The notes: generated from the letters alone by a model not told the origin. Shown: positions 42,588 to 52,208, counted from the stretch's first letter. The stretch is 64,000 bases of DNA from Ignavibacteriota bacterium (GCA_016707525.1 JADJHP010000011.1:1-64000), one strand, 5' to 3'. Numbers and translations are program-made.

Positions 42588-42852
42588 TGATGACTCCCCT
42601 CAACAATGAACCCACAGCGTCCAGCGTGAATGGCCGGGAGAGACCACTGCGCGCAAAGTCAATGCGCATCAGAAGCTCACCGGCGGCGCATCTCCGGTGT
42701 GGCACCCATAAGATACTCAACGTATTGTTGCGGGTCAACCACGCCGGCGGGTGCACCCCTTCATGATTTCGGTGCGACCACGAATGGTGCAACTCACCTC
42801 CGGGAAGCGTACATTCAGTTTCACACGCCCACAGCCATCGGAACCTTCACCC

Positions 42853-44370
42853 ATGTCATCGGACCGCATCCTGAGATCCCCACGGACCGCAGCGATACTC
42901 TGCCTCCTGTTGCTGCTGCCGGGCACCTTCGCCATCGGGCGGGACACCACCGTCATTGTCGTGCATGCGGACCGAGTGCGCACGCCAGTCACCTACGGCA
43001 TCGGGGCATCGTGGCACGCCGTCAGCGAAGACTCCATCGACATGGACACATCGTACACGTGGGCCCTCCGCACCATCAATGCACGCGGAAGCGCCTGGGG
43101 CGGCAACCCGCCGCTTGCCGACACCGCGGCATGGCGACAGCTCGCGTGGCATGCGCGGTGGCTGGGGTTCACGTTCCTGCGCGTGGAGCTGGAAGCGCGG
43201 ATGTACGAACCCGCGCGGAACATCTTCGACTGGAACAACGAGGAGATGGGGGCGTTGTACCGGATCCTCGACCATGCCGAGGCCAGCGGGGTGAACGTCT
43301 TCCTGCAGCAGATGTGGAGCAACGTCGGGTGGAACGCCTATCCCGGCGTGCAGCCGTTGTTGAGCGCGCCGCGGTCCGTGGATGATTTCGCGGAGGGGCT
43401 TGCCGCGCTCATGGAGCATCTCACGCGCGTGAAGGGGTACACCTGCATCCGGTGGTTGTGCATTACCAACGAGCCACCGGGAGGGAGCTGGGGGTCGTGG
43501 TGGATGACCGGCGACAGTGCCGCGCCATACACACCTGCGTTGCGGGCCGTGCGACGTGCGCTCGATGCGCGGGGGCTCAGCGTGGCGCTCTCCGGCCCCG
43601 ACTGGACCGACCTTCCGTTGTTCGACAGCACAAAGATCGACTTCGATCCCTACATCAGCGCTTACGACATCCATTCGTATCAGGGGATCGACAGTGCGAA
43701 GCAGCAGCGGCTGGGGGCGTGGGTGCGCTGGGCCCGGGCGCACGAAAAACCGATGTTCCTGTCGGAGATCGGCGACATGTCGCTCGGCTGGCGCGACACC
43801 AATGCCGGTCCGAAGACATTCGCGGCTGCGCTCTCCAATGCCGAATCCATACTGCGCGGGCTGGATGCAGGGGTGAGCGCATTCAACCGGTGGAGCTTCA
43901 CCAACCGGGGCGATCTGGACGGACAGTGGCAGCTCGTGCGCACGTGGGACATCCAGCAGAAGCGGTATCTTGACGGCGTCCGGATCGAGCCGGCGGCGTA
44001 TTACGGGTACGGCATCATCACGCGGTTCTGGATCCCGGGGGCATCCGTGCTCGTCACCGATGCGGTGGCGGACACGCTCATCCTTGCGCAGGCGTTGCGG
44101 GGGGCGGAGGGGGAGATCACCATCTACATCGTGAACAAGGGGCGATCAGCCAGCGCGGTGACTGTGATGGTAAGCGGCGGCGGCAGCAGTGACAGGACGC
44201 TGTACCGGTATGTGGCTGCGGAAGAGACCGTCGATCGGCCGGACTATCGCATGGACCCTTCTCTGGTGATACAGAAGAGGGGTGAGCCGATCCGGGTGGT
44301 GCTGCCGGCGCGGAGCATCACCACCTTATCGTCATTGAAGATGCCGCATGAAGCGCCGGCGCGGCGGTGA
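42853..44370 (+). CDS. Secreted clan-A glycoside hydrolase (GH30/GH39/GH5-like)
   Basis: 505 residues from ATG 42853; earlier in-frame ATGs precede a region without signal-peptide character. Signal peptide TAAILCLLLLLPGTFAIG. The (beta/alpha)8 fold is suggested by TYGIGASWHAVS, FLRVELEARMYEP, FLQQMWSNVGW, acid/base Glu in CITNEPPGG and nucleophile Glu in MFLSEIGD. The C-terminal 100 residues are a beta-sandwich (EITIYIVNKGRSASAVTVMV). Family assignment within clan A is uncertain. No good Shine-Dalgarno was seen. It is transcribed divergently from the tandem T9SS genes, which share its regulatory region (42588-42852). Confidence 0.82.
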   Translation: MSSDRILRSPRTAAILCLLLLLPGTFAIGRDTTVIVVHADRVRTPVTYGIGASWHAVSEDSIDMDTSYTWALRTINARGSAWGGNPPLADTAAWRQLAWHARWLGFTFLRVELEARMYEPARNIFDWNNEEMGALYRILDHAEASGVNVFLQQMWSNVGWNAYPGVQPLLSAPRSVDDFAEGLAALMEHLTRVKGYTCIRWLCITNEPPGGSWGSWWMTGDSAAPYTPALRAVRRALDARGLSVALSGPDWTDLPLFDSTKIDFDPYISAYDIHSYQGIDSAKQQRLGAWVRWARAHEKPMFLSEIGDMSLGWRDTNAGPKTFAAALSNAESILRGLDAGVSAFNRWSFTNRGDLDGQWQLVRTWDIQQKRYLDGVRIEPAAYYGYGIITRFWIPGASVLVTDAVADTLILAQALRGAEGEITIYIVNKGRSASAVTVMVSGGGSSDRTLYRYVAAEETVDRPDYRMDPSLVIQKRGEPIRVVLPARSITTLSSLKMPHEAPARR

Positions 44371-44404
44371 GGCCGCACCTGCACGGATCAAATCGTCCAC
44401 AATC

Positions 44405-45280
44405 TTAGTGCGAGGCCAGCAATTCTTCGACCTGCACGTCCAGTGCGCGTGCGAAGTTTTGAAGAAGGGCGACCTTTGGCAGATAGTCCCCTTTTTCGAT
44501 CCGCAGGATGGACCACCGGGAGGATCCAACCTTCGCAGCCAGGGCCTCCTGGGTGATGCCGTGATGTTCGCGTGTGGCTCTGAGTTTCGCCCCGAATGAC
44601 CTGGCGGTCAGCTTCCGTTCCCGAAGGGACGCAGCTTTGCGTTCCGGGGCTTTGCACACTGCGAATTCGCGCAGGACATCATGAGGGACAGGGATCTCCG
44701 CACCTCCACCGGCCGTGAGCGTGATGAATGTCCGCTCGCCGGCGATCCGCAATGAATCCCAATGGATGTCGTCTTCCTCGGCGATACGGCGCAGCGACCT
44801 GAATGGTACCACGGCACGGACGTTGTCGCCGAAGCGCACATGAAGCCCGTCGTCCGAGAACCGTGCGTTCACGATGATCTCTCCCGGCTTCCTCTCCGCT
44901 GTCCCGACGAGAAAGCGCAGCAGCCGGTCTTGACCATTCCTCCCCTCAAAGACCCTCGCGCCGGAGAGATCAAGCCATTCCCGGAGGAGGGCCTGCGACG
45001 TGGACCGTTGATCCATCCCTTCGGAGAGCAGGAAGATCGGGGAAGAATGCCTCGTGTGGTGAAGGAATCCCCGTAACTGTTCAGTCCGGGGTACACGTGC
45101 CTGGTCGATCTTCACGATCCAGAGAGTGTTCGCAGCATCATGCGACAGCACGGGGAGCTGCTCCATCGCGGACCAGTCATGTGATCCTGTCCGGCGAAAC
45201 ACCCATCGGATGCTCTCCTCCAGATCGGACTCGAACCCTACGATCCTGACTCCGAACTCCCTGTGGTCTGCCTTCTTCAT
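44405..45280 (-). CDS. DUF2442-like and Xre-type HTH protein, putative antitoxin/regulator
   Basis: 291 residues. The first 120 residues are unrecognised (VFEGRNGQDRLLRFL at the end), followed by a DUF2442-like domain (about 135-215: VRFGDNVRAVVPFRSLRRI, WDSLRIAGERTFITL). The C-terminal Xre/HTH_3 domain (about 230-288) reads FGAKLRATREHHGITQEALAAK and VGSSRWSILRIEKGDYLP. ATG 45280 overlaps the DUF4160 stop (ATGA). DUF2442 and DUF4160 proteins are often neighbours and are annotated as toxin-antitoxin-like; the HTH would make this protein the autorepressor. Confidence 0.82.
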   Translation of the reverse strand: MKKADHREFGVRIVGFESDLEESIRWVFRRTGSHDWSAMEQLPVLSHDAANTLWIVKIDQARVPRTEQLRGFLHHTRHSSPIFLLSEGMDQRSTSQALLREWLDLSGARVFEGRNGQDRLLRFLVGTAERKPGEIIVNARFSDDGLHVRFGDNVRAVVPFRSLRRIAEEDDIHWDSLRIAGERTFITLTAGGGAEIPVPHDVLREFAVCKAPERKAASLRERKLTARSFGAKLRATREHHGITQEALAAKVGSSRWSILRIEKGDYLPKVALLQNFARALDVQVEELLASH

Positions 45281-45519
45281 TCTCGATCGCTTTGTTCGTT
45301 CACTTCAGCCCAGACGGCAAGAGCATGCACACGGTGCCTGGATACCACACGCTCCAGCATCCGGGATTCCCGTTGCGAGACGGCATCCATGACCCGAAGA
45401 TCGAACAGTGACACCCGCGAGACTTTGCCGTCATAGTACACATGAACATGCGGTGGCGGATGTTCATCCCGCACGTGCACGTAGATCACATACTTGCCAT
45501 CCGTCGCAATACGGGGCAT
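45277..45519 (-). CDS. DUF4160 family protein, putative toxin-antitoxin partner
   Basis: 80 residues. Typical DUF4160 core: KYVIYVHVRDEHPPPHVHVY, with conserved His and Pro residues. ATG 45519 has GGGAGAG upstream. It overlaps the Xre gene by 4 bases, so the pair is translationally coupled, DUF4160 first. Biochemical function is unknown for this family. Confidence 0.85.
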   Translation of the reverse strand: MPRIATDGKYVIYVHVRDEHPPPHVHVYYDGKVSRVSLFDLRVMDAVSQRESRMLERVVSRHRVHALAVWAEVNEQSDRE

Positions 45520-45536
45520 GACGCGGACTCTCCCAA

Positions 45537-45554
45537 TGTAGCATAACTGCTACA
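45537..45554. promoter_or_regulatory. Operator-like inverted repeat of the DUF4160-Xre operon
   Basis: TGTAGCA-TAAC-TGCTACA, a perfect dyad with 7-bp arms, centred about 27 bases before the DUF4160 start. It overlaps a sigma-70-like pair on the minus strand (TTGACA at 45563-45558, 17-base spacer, TACATT at 45540-45535). A dyad at this position suits autoregulation by the Xre protein. Confidence 0.7.
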
Positions 45555-45658
45555 CACTGTCAAACGGTGCCATACTGGAAGTACACACATCATGCCCGTA
45601 GTACGAAGTGTCTGTGGAAATATATGCGGAAAGAGGACTAGGCACCGGCACTATGTAC

Positions 45659-46303
45659 TCACCACTGATTCAGCTGGTTCAGTGCCTCTTCCAGAGATTC
45701 CTTCGGTCCGTCGGATTCGTTTGAACTGTACTCCTTCCCATCCTTCGTTGCTGACCAATCCCATCCGTGCCGCATGGAGCAGAGTACGGTGAGTTGGTCG
45801 CCGGGGCCGGACAGCCGGCCACCCAGCCCATCGCGGGTGATCTCGCTCGCGAGCCGGAGACACTCGTTGAGGTAGTCCGTGGTCTCGGGTTCGGGCATAT
45901 AGGTGCCGCCGTAGGGAAGTTGCACGAGCAGGCGGAGCGGGCCTTTCACCACATAGTAGTGCATCATATACGAGTTCATGCCGTAGCCATCGTGCGCGAG
46001 GATCGCGTAGTCCTGCAGCGCAGGATCGTCGAGTTCGTCAGCGTGCGCCTCGAAGGCGAACGGGGCCAATTCATCCGTGCGGGTCGTGAAGCCCCAGTCG
46101 CGCTGCTCCATGAGGCGGGCAGCAAGGTCCTCCGGGATCTCGGGGAAGAATATCCCCGATGCCTCGATGAGCGTGCGCGCCCTGGCGGCGATGCTCGTGT
46201 CCCCTTCTGCTGGCGCGGATGCAGCAGTGACTATTTCCAGCGCAGACCGCCGACGTGTCGATGTGTTCAGCAGATCGAGTGGAGAAACGTATCGTGTCCT
46301 CAT
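45659..46303 (-). CDS. Hypothetical cytoplasmic protein
   Basis: 214 residues, no family recognised. ATG 46303 is preceded by GGGGAG. No signal peptide or membrane helix; the acidic C terminus ends in SLEEALNQLNQW. The middle (DGYGMNSYMMHYYVVKGPLR) is rich in aromatic residues, with possible beta structure. Isolated gene with no coupling to neighbours. Confidence 0.65.
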   Translation of the reverse strand: MRTRYVSPLDLLNTSTRRRSALEIVTAASAPAEGDTSIAARARTLIEASGIFFPEIPEDLAARLMEQRDWGFTTRTDELAPFAFEAHADELDDPALQDYAILAHDGYGMNSYMMHYYVVKGPLRLLVQLPYGGTYMPEPETTDYLNECLRLASEITRDGLGGRLSGPGDQLTVLCSMRHGWDWSATKDGKEYSSNESDGPKESLEEALNQLNQW

Positions 46304-46651
46304 ACTCCCCTGTTCTCCCTGTTGATGAAACCGCGTGTTCCATGAAGTGTTGCCCGCGCGATGCCGTCCTCGAAGAACGTGAGGGCGTCGTACATCGGCG
46401 GGATGATGAGTTCGAGTTCACCTATTCTGCCAGGTACGATGCTGAATTCGTCTCTTCCCTAAGATACGCCGGGCGCTCGAGGCGACAGGATCAGAATCTG
46501 ATACAAATGAAGGGCTGCCGGGGAGAAGTGAAGGAATCGGGGATTGATGGTGGCATGTGCGGGGAACAAACAATTTGACGAGGGAAGGCGCAGCGGGGCG
46601 GTCTGACTCATCGGCCGCGGACAGGATCGATCGCCGGTCCCCGCTGCAAAT
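46304..46651. other. Intergenic region
   Basis: About 350 bases between two minus-strand genes. I saw no credible ORF, hairpin or repeat. It should hold the promoter of the gene starting at 46303. Confidence 0.4.
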
Positions 46652-47827
46652 CTAGTGCTGCGGCATCTCTCCCGAGGGAGATCCCTTGCCATCAGCAAGC
46701 GCATTGACACCCGTCAGCACATCGTGGGCGATGATGGTTCCCATTCTCTCCGGCTCCTCGAACATGGGGCTGTGTGCCGAATGTTCGAAGGTGTAGAACC
46801 CTTTGACCGGTGCGGTGAGCCCATCGAAATACGACCGTGCGAGAGGATAGGAACAGGTATAGTCGTGGATCCCGTGGAAGAAGTACACCGGGATGCTGAG
46901 TGCGGTCACCTCCTTCGCCAGATCAGTCCGAACCATCGAATCCCACAGAATGCTGATGCCCGACCTGGATTTTCCACTCCACATCCGCACCTTCTCCGTG
47001 AAGGTGTACTCCGGAAAGAGCAGCGACGGCCAGAAGAGGCCGGACACCACCGATGTCATGTCGTGCATCGTGCCGATACCCAAAGTGTGCATGGCCTCGT
47101 CGCGCAGGGCGCTGTACCCCGGCGGTACATCCGCAGCGAGCGTGACGGGCGCCTTTTCAAGCCGCCGGACCATGTTGCTGTCGCCGAGTTCCCGGAACCG
47201 CTGGAGCATGAACTCGTACGCCAGTTTCTCCGAAGCGAGCTGATACGACATCTGTGCGACACCGATGTACGCGTGGTACAACTCCGGCATCCGGGCAGCC
47301 GCCTGGATCCCGAAGAATGTCCCACCTGAGTGAGCCATCAGGTAGATCTTCTCCTTCCCGAAGCGCGTCCGCAGATAGTCCGTCAGTACCCTGGTGTCGG
47401 AGATCAACTGCTCCACGGTCATGGTCTCGCGCGGGATATCGGGGTGAGAGGAGATCCCAGCACCGCGTTGCTCCCACCATACGACCGTGACATGGTCTTC
47501 GAGCCCCGTAGGATAGCGCTCAGTAAGAAAGTAGTCGGGCATCCCGCCATGGAGATAGAGCAGAACGGGTTTGAGCGTGTCCGCGCCTTTGATGAACATC
47601 CCCTGCTCCACGCCGTTGATCTTCAGGAAGAGCTTTTGCGAGATGCTACGGGGGAGGGGTTTGCCATCGGCGGAGAGAACCGGAGCAGGGGTGCCGGGAC
47701 TGTGGAGCCAGATCCATCCCGCAAGAAGGAGAACGCATGCCAGAACGGCCGCACATACAATGATCACCACACGCAGTCCCTTTCGCCCGAGGGATAGTGA
47801 AGAGTTGGCGGATCGTTCCTTCATCAT
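46652..47827 (-). CDS. Membrane-anchored alpha/beta hydrolase (S33 prolyl-aminopeptidase-like)
   Basis: 391 residues. N-terminal transmembrane helix (about 20-42, VVIIVCAAVLACVLLLAGWIW), then an alpha/beta-hydrolase domain: VLLYLHGGMPDYF (oxyanion region), VVWWEQRGAGISSH, nucleophile Ser in the elbow MAHSGGTFFG, acid Asp in FFHGIHDYTCS and catalytic His in FEHSAHSPMFEEP. The WEQRGAG and cap layout resemble proline iminopeptidases. It probably acts on the periplasmic side. The two first codons are both ATG (47827, 47824). Confidence 0.83.
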   Translation of the reverse strand: MMKERSANSSLSLGRKGLRVVIIVCAAVLACVLLLAGWIWLHSPGTPAPVLSADGKPLPRSISQKLFLKINGVEQGMFIKGADTLKPVLLYLHGGMPDYFLTERYPTGLEDHVTVVWWEQRGAGISSHPDIPRETMTVEQLISDTRVLTDYLRTRFGKEKIYLMAHSGGTFFGIQAAARMPELYHAYIGVAQMSYQLASEKLAYEFMLQRFRELGDSNMVRRLEKAPVTLAADVPPGYSALRDEAMHTLGIGTMHDMTSVVSGLFWPSLLFPEYTFTEKVRMWSGKSRSGISILWDSMVRTDLAKEVTALSIPVYFFHGIHDYTCSYPLARSYFDGLTAPVKGFYTFEHSAHSPMFEEPERMGTIIAHDVLTGVNALADGKGSPSGEMPQH

Positions 47828-47957
47828 TGCTATCGCCTTCTCATTTCAGGGGTGGCCGGATCCAGGCGATTCTCCTTGAACCTCAAAGGCACCTTGGGTA
47901 TCATTCAAGATGATGCGGCCTCGTATCGACGCCACGAACCAAGGAACTCACAGTTCA

Positions 47958-48606
47958 ATGATCTCACGCAGAACCTTTCTCAGCGCTTACTCCGGATGAG
48001 CGCAAGCTCGTCCGGTCGCTCATCACCGGTCAAGATCCAGTATTCCCTTGATACCCTTGCGTACAGCACGGAGTCGTCATACCGCGCGCCGCTCACGGTA
48101 CTGAGGAGCGTGTCGCCCATTGCTACGATGGTGCGGTCTTCGCTGCAGCCGCACTCGCCTGGAACGACGATGCGCCGTTGATCGTCAATCTCTTTCCGAA
48201 CTCACGCGACGACGAGCACCTCGTTGCCCTCTTTCGTCGCAACGGCTGTTGGGGCGCGGTCGGGCAATCCAATTTCGTCGGGTTGCGCTACCGGGAGCCC
48301 ATCCACCGGACCTTGTGGGAGCTCATGATCAGCTATTTCGAGCAGTACTTCAATGTCGCCGGAGAAAAGACCTTTTGCAGCTATACGAAACCGTTGAGCC
48401 TCAATAGATTCGATCGGGCACGCTGGATGACGGATGCAAAGGCGATGGACCTCATTGCAGACCATCTGGAGTCCATGCCTCAGGTTCGTCTACTGACGCC
48501 GGCGATGGCCCGAACTCTCGCGAAGGTGGATCCGCTCTCGTACGCGGCCGGGCTGCAGGGTTCGGTCGCAGACGGCCTCTTCAAAGTCGAGGACAAGAAG
48601 AAGTAG
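47958..48606 (+). pseudogene. Transglutaminase-like family protein, broken by frameshifts
   Basis: The C-terminal part is intact from 48178 (NLFPNSRDDEHLVALFRRNG, RYREPIHRTLWELMISYFEQY). In the same frame just upstream lies the presumed catalytic Cys segment VAHCYDGAVFAAAALAW. The preceding segment VKIQYSLDTLAYSTESSYRAP is in another frame (break near 48105; one G missing in ctgaggagc), and before it LTPDERKLVRSLITGQDP is again in the later frame. The family is a bacterial transglutaminase-like protein known to me from similar sequences with a Cys-containing (A/E)HC(Y/F)(D/E)GA motif. No confident start was found, so a functional gene is doubtful as sequenced. Confidence 0.55.
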
Positions 48607-48776
48607 CCGAGCGTCACGCGAAAGACAAAAGACCCGCCTCCCACTTCATCGATGGTGATCACCTCCTGAGGAGAAAGCTAGCCGTTGAGAAGGTCATTTC
48701 CGTCATAGAGATGGGCGCGACACGTGTTGCGGGAGAGAGGGATGACAGGAACTCTACCTCAGCGATCCAGGCAGGT

Positions 48777-50471
48777 CTACCGCCTCCTCATCTCCGGGGT
48801 CGCGGGATCGAGATACGAATAGTTGAGCCGCACATCCACATAGAAGCGATCTTTCTCGATTTCGAAGTCTTCCGGCGCGAGGCCGCCCAGGCTCATCGTT
48901 TGCCATTCCGTAGTGGGGGTGATCCAGCCCCACTGGCCCTTCCCCGTTGTTACGCGGATAGGCATAGTGAAACCCTTCACGTCGGTTCTCCAACGGTAGC
49001 GTGCCGAGGATTCGGGGCCCTTCTTCCAGGACGACACCTCCAGCAGCGGGATCTTCGGGAAGCGCAGGTATTGATCGAAGAAGTAGCCGAGGTCCGTGCC
49101 GGCGCGCTGTGCAATATAGCCCGTGATATCCTCCCCCGTCACCGTCTGCATCGAGAACTTCTCCATCAGGCCGCGCAGGATCGAGAACCAGAGCAAATCG
49201 TTGTCGATCACGCTGCGCAGCGTATTCAGGACAAGCTGGCCCTTGTCGTACATATCCCCCGACCCCTCGCGGGCCACGTTGAACGTGCCGATGATCGGTG
49301 ACCGGTTCCCCACGTTGGGCTTCTTGCCGTTAACATACTTCAGGGCCTCTGCGTAGCCGTACTGGTATTCCACGAAGAGCGCCTCCGCATAGGCGCCGAA
49401 GCTCTCGTGTATCCACATATCCGCCACATCCTTCGCCGTGATGGCGTTTCCCCACCACTCGTGCGCGCTCTCGTGGATGATGATGAAATCGAACTTCAGT
49501 CCCGCCTCAGACGGCGCGCGCCCGCGGTAGCCGCCGATGTACCAGTTGCCGTAGGCCACCGCCGACTGGTGCTCCATGCCCGTGTGCGAACACTCCACCA
49601 GCTTGTAGCCATCGCGGGGGAAGGGATAGGGGCCGAAGAACCGTTCGAAGCACGCCATCATCGGCTTCACCTGGGCGAAGTGGGCCTTCGCCTTCTCGAG
49701 GTTCTCCGGCAGCACGTAGTAGTCCAGCGTGAGCGGAGTCTTCCCCTGGTACGTATCGGCGAAGTGGGCATAGTTGCCGATGTTCACCGTCACGCTGTAC
49801 GTATTGATCGGGTAGCTCACAAACCAGTTGTAGCGTGTCCAGCCGTCGGCGCGCACTTCTGTGGAGCGCAACCGGCCGTTGGAGATGTCTGTAAGCCCGG
49901 GTGGAACAGTAATGCTGATCATCATGCTATCTGGCTCATCCTCCTGATGGTCCTTCGTAGGCCACCAGAGGCTTGCACCGGTACCCTGGCAGGTCACCAT
50001 CACCCACGGACGGCCAGACTTGTCTTTGTCCCAGCTGAACCCACCATCCCACGGGGGACGTTTCGCCACGATCGGTTTGCCGCTGTAGGCGATGCGGAGC
50101 GTTTGCCGTGAACCCGCGGGAAGTGCATTCGGGAAGTCAATGAACACCGCGTCGGCTTCGCGCGTGAAGCTCACCTTCGCCGACGAACCCTGAAGCGTGA
50201 TGCCGTCGATCTTCATGTTCGCGAAGAGGTCCACCTGCATGCGTGTGAACGGCCGCACCACGTCGAAGACGATATCATTCGACCCGCGGAGGGAGCTATC
50301 CGCAGGATCGACGCGGACGTCGAGATGATAGAACCTGACGTCGTAGCAGGTCCGTTCGGGAGAGAGCATGCCCCGGAGGGAGTCGGCGCGGGTGAACAAT
50401 GTGTCGGGCTGTTGGGCGAAGAGGGGGGAAGACAGCAGAACTGCACATATGAACCGTATATGCGATTTCAT
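48777..50471 (-). CDS. Exported M1-family metallo-aminopeptidase
   Basis: 564 residues from ATG 50471, with AGGAGA upstream and a signal peptide (FICAVLLSSPLFAQ). Residues 30-230 are the beta-sandwich N-domain of M1 peptidases. The peptidase motif is HESAHEWWGN (HExxH) with the third zinc ligand in WIHESFGAYAEAL, and the exopeptidase motif G(A)MEN appears as HTGMEHQSAVAYG. It lacks the large C-terminal domain of aminopeptidase N, as in shorter M1 members of Bacteroidota. It should trim N-terminal residues from peptides in the periplasm, perhaps feeding the peptide importer. Confidence 0.9.
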   Translation of the reverse strand: MKSHIRFICAVLLSSPLFAQQPDTLFTRADSLRGMLSPERTCYDVRFYHLDVRVDPADSSLRGSNDIVFDVVRPFTRMQVDLFANMKIDGITLQGSSAKVSFTREADAVFIDFPNALPAGSRQTLRIAYSGKPIVAKRPPWDGGFSWDKDKSGRPWVMVTCQGTGASLWWPTKDHQEDEPDSMMISITVPPGLTDISNGRLRSTEVRADGWTRYNWFVSYPINTYSVTVNIGNYAHFADTYQGKTPLTLDYYVLPENLEKAKAHFAQVKPMMACFERFFGPYPFPRDGYKLVECSHTGMEHQSAVAYGNWYIGGYRGRAPSEAGLKFDFIIIHESAHEWWGNAITAKDVADMWIHESFGAYAEALFVEYQYGYAEALKYVNGKKPNVGNRSPIIGTFNVAREGSGDMYDKGQLVLNTLRSVIDNDLLWFSILRGLMEKFSMQTVTGEDITGYIAQRAGTDLGYFFDQYLRFPKIPLLEVSSWKKGPESSARYRWRTDVKGFTMPIRVTTGKGQWGWITPTTEWQTMSLGGLAPEDFEIEKDRFYVDVRLNYSYLDPATPEMRRR

Positions 50472-51050
50472 CGGTCTCTCCTGCCCGTTGACTTGCCACT
50501 CGTACGTGGAGTCTTCATGATTGTGCAGCAATTTCGTCCGTCGTAAAAACAACCTACGAACGATGGTGTCCCTTCATATCGGGCCATACCGTCGATAGGT
50601 CTCGAAATTTGCCGACAGATCCAAATTGCCCATTTTGAGTTGTGCGTATTCGGATGAGTATAGCAAAGAGCGGGAGAACTTCCAAGCATGGAAGACCCCG
50701 TCTGCGGCTAACGCTCAGGAGAATCTGAAGTGCTGGCGTGACGGCATGTAGTCCAGCGGGGGACAGCAGCGAGCCTATTGGAGAGCGCTCGGTCCTTCCG
50801 TCGCATCAGAACGTGTGAACACGTGCCGATCCTCGTGACTGTGTTGAGCGACAATCGCAGGGAAGAAAGGAAAGCAGCGTAGCCACAACAAAGTGAACGC
50901 CACCTCGGCACTCGAAAAATATAATCACTGAGGATAAAACTACCCGACATTGGACCTGACTGTCAAGGGTCAGACCGTTCCCCACCCTTTAATTGCGTGA
51001 GTGCTGGACATTCAGTTTCCGTTTTGTCTTGCCGCGCATCGCCTTGAAGG
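50472..51050. other. Intergenic region before the signalling cassette
   Basis: About 580 bases. No credible gene, hairpin or repeat. It marks the point where base composition becomes visibly AT-richer toward 51-56 kb. The M1 gene promoter is probably here. Confidence 0.4.
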
Positions 51051-52082
51051 TCACACGCCATCATCTAGTGGATCGACATTGGGGGAAAAGTCCCGATTGC
51101 CAGCATACGCCTGCTCTGCGGTAATGTTTTGCATTAGAAGCGCAACAAACATGGCTAAAATCAAGTATCCAAGAAAGGTTTCGACCACGACGGCGATTTG
51201 AGCCGACAAATCGCTTGGTTCCGGTTCGACATCCCCAAAATTCGTATTCATCATAGTGAGGATACTGAATATATATGGGGCTGTTGCCGGCCGATCTTCC
51301 CCTGTTACATTCCACTTTACTTCCGGATTGATGTCACAGAGAATACTCCCCATCGGTGTGCCTTCAAGGAAGCTGGGGAGCGGATAACCCGCAAAGAGCG
51401 TGCCAAATGACGCCCAGATAAAGAATATCCAAAAGAGAATTCGACCGGGGGATCGGCCGGAGTTGGTCGACAAATACCAGAGTTTGGCAAATGCCGGGTG
51501 CCTTTGAGTCAATTCCCAACGAGTATTCTCCTCAGCCACGAATCTTGCGGTTCGGCTTCCAAGTCGCGGATCTAGCATTGAGAGCGCCTGGTACTCCCCA
51601 CCCAGCCGGGTACCGTGGGGACAACCGCTCATGAAGAACCCGAACCAAGGCTCATCGTTCCATTGAACATGTCGGAGTAGAGTGCGAAACAGATCAGCAT
51701 CCACAAGGTTCGTTCCAGAAATATCAGCACGAGTCAGGTCTGCGTATGCCAGGGATACCCCAGAAAGGGTTGCATTGGCTAAGTTGGAGAAGGCGAGCTT
51801 GGTTCCTCGAAAAGTGCAATTCCTGGACACTATAGCTTGAACAAATGATGACCCTATCAAGCTCGATCGATCGAAATAAACGCAATCGACCGTTGCGCAA
51901 TCGAAGCAAGTATTCGAAAAGGCCATGGATTCTGTCAGATCAATGTGAGTTAGCGGTATTCCTCTCAGATCTCTGGGACACCTTTCTCCAGGCAGGACAA
52001 ATATATCCGAGCAGTCTTCGATGAACGAAAGGTCATCCCACCCACGCTCCGCATCACTCCCCAGCCTCCTCGTCCAGTCCAA
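51051..52082 (-). CDS. Pentapeptide-repeat protein with C-terminal K+-channel-like pore
   Basis: 343 residues. Residues about 35-135 are pentapeptide repeats (A/L-(D/N)-L-x-x pattern: LAYADLTRADISGTNLVDAD), giving a right-handed beta-helix. A helical linker follows. The C-terminal 130 residues look like an Ion_trans_2 pore: transmembrane helix ILFWIFFIWASFGTLFAGY, pore helix and filter ILTMMNTNFGDV (TNFGD in place of TxGYGD), and transmembrane helix TFLGYLILAMFVALLMQ. It is the last gene of a minus-strand cassette with the histidine kinase and receiver, 127 bases after the receiver stop. It could be a gated channel or effector controlled by the two-component pair (inference). Confidence 0.75.
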   Translation of the reverse strand: MDWTRRLGSDAERGWDDLSFIEDCSDIFVLPGERCPRDLRGIPLTHIDLTESMAFSNTCFDCATVDCVYFDRSSLIGSSFVQAIVSRNCTFRGTKLAFSNLANATLSGVSLAYADLTRADISGTNLVDADLFRTLLRHVQWNDEPWFGFFMSGCPHGTRLGGEYQALSMLDPRLGSRTARFVAEENTRWELTQRHPAFAKLWYLSTNSGRSPGRILFWIFFIWASFGTLFAGYPLPSFLEGTPMGSILCDINPEVKWNVTGEDRPATAPYIFSILTMMNTNFGDVEPEPSDLSAQIAVVVETFLGYLILAMFVALLMQNITAEQAYAGNRDFSPNVDPLDDGV

Positions 52083-52208
52083 GCCCGCGGCCGCATCTTC
52101 GAAAATGGCGCGAACTCAGGCCTCCTGGCCCACCCATCGTTTCCGAAGTTGTTGAATCACTCTAGATGTATATTGCATCTGATTATTCGAGGAATGTGAC
52201 TGACTCTG

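Noticed and set aside
41094..42590. Long plus-strand ORF of 498 codons opposite copy A, and similar ones at 39453-40379, 37082-37966 and 35945-36760
   Set aside because: They are Arg/His/Pro-rich antisense shadows of GC-rich coding DNA. The minus-strand frames have signal peptides, conserved blocks and paralogy.
42856..43743. Minus-strand ORF of 295 codons opposite the glycoside hydrolase
   Set aside because: Composition of a shadow; the plus strand has the signal peptide and catalytic motifs.
45535..45563. Sigma-70-like TTGACA-17-TACATT as a proven promoter for DUF4160
   Set aside because: The predicted transcript start would fall after the ribosome site, and this lineage may use a different consensus; kept only as a remark in the operator entry.
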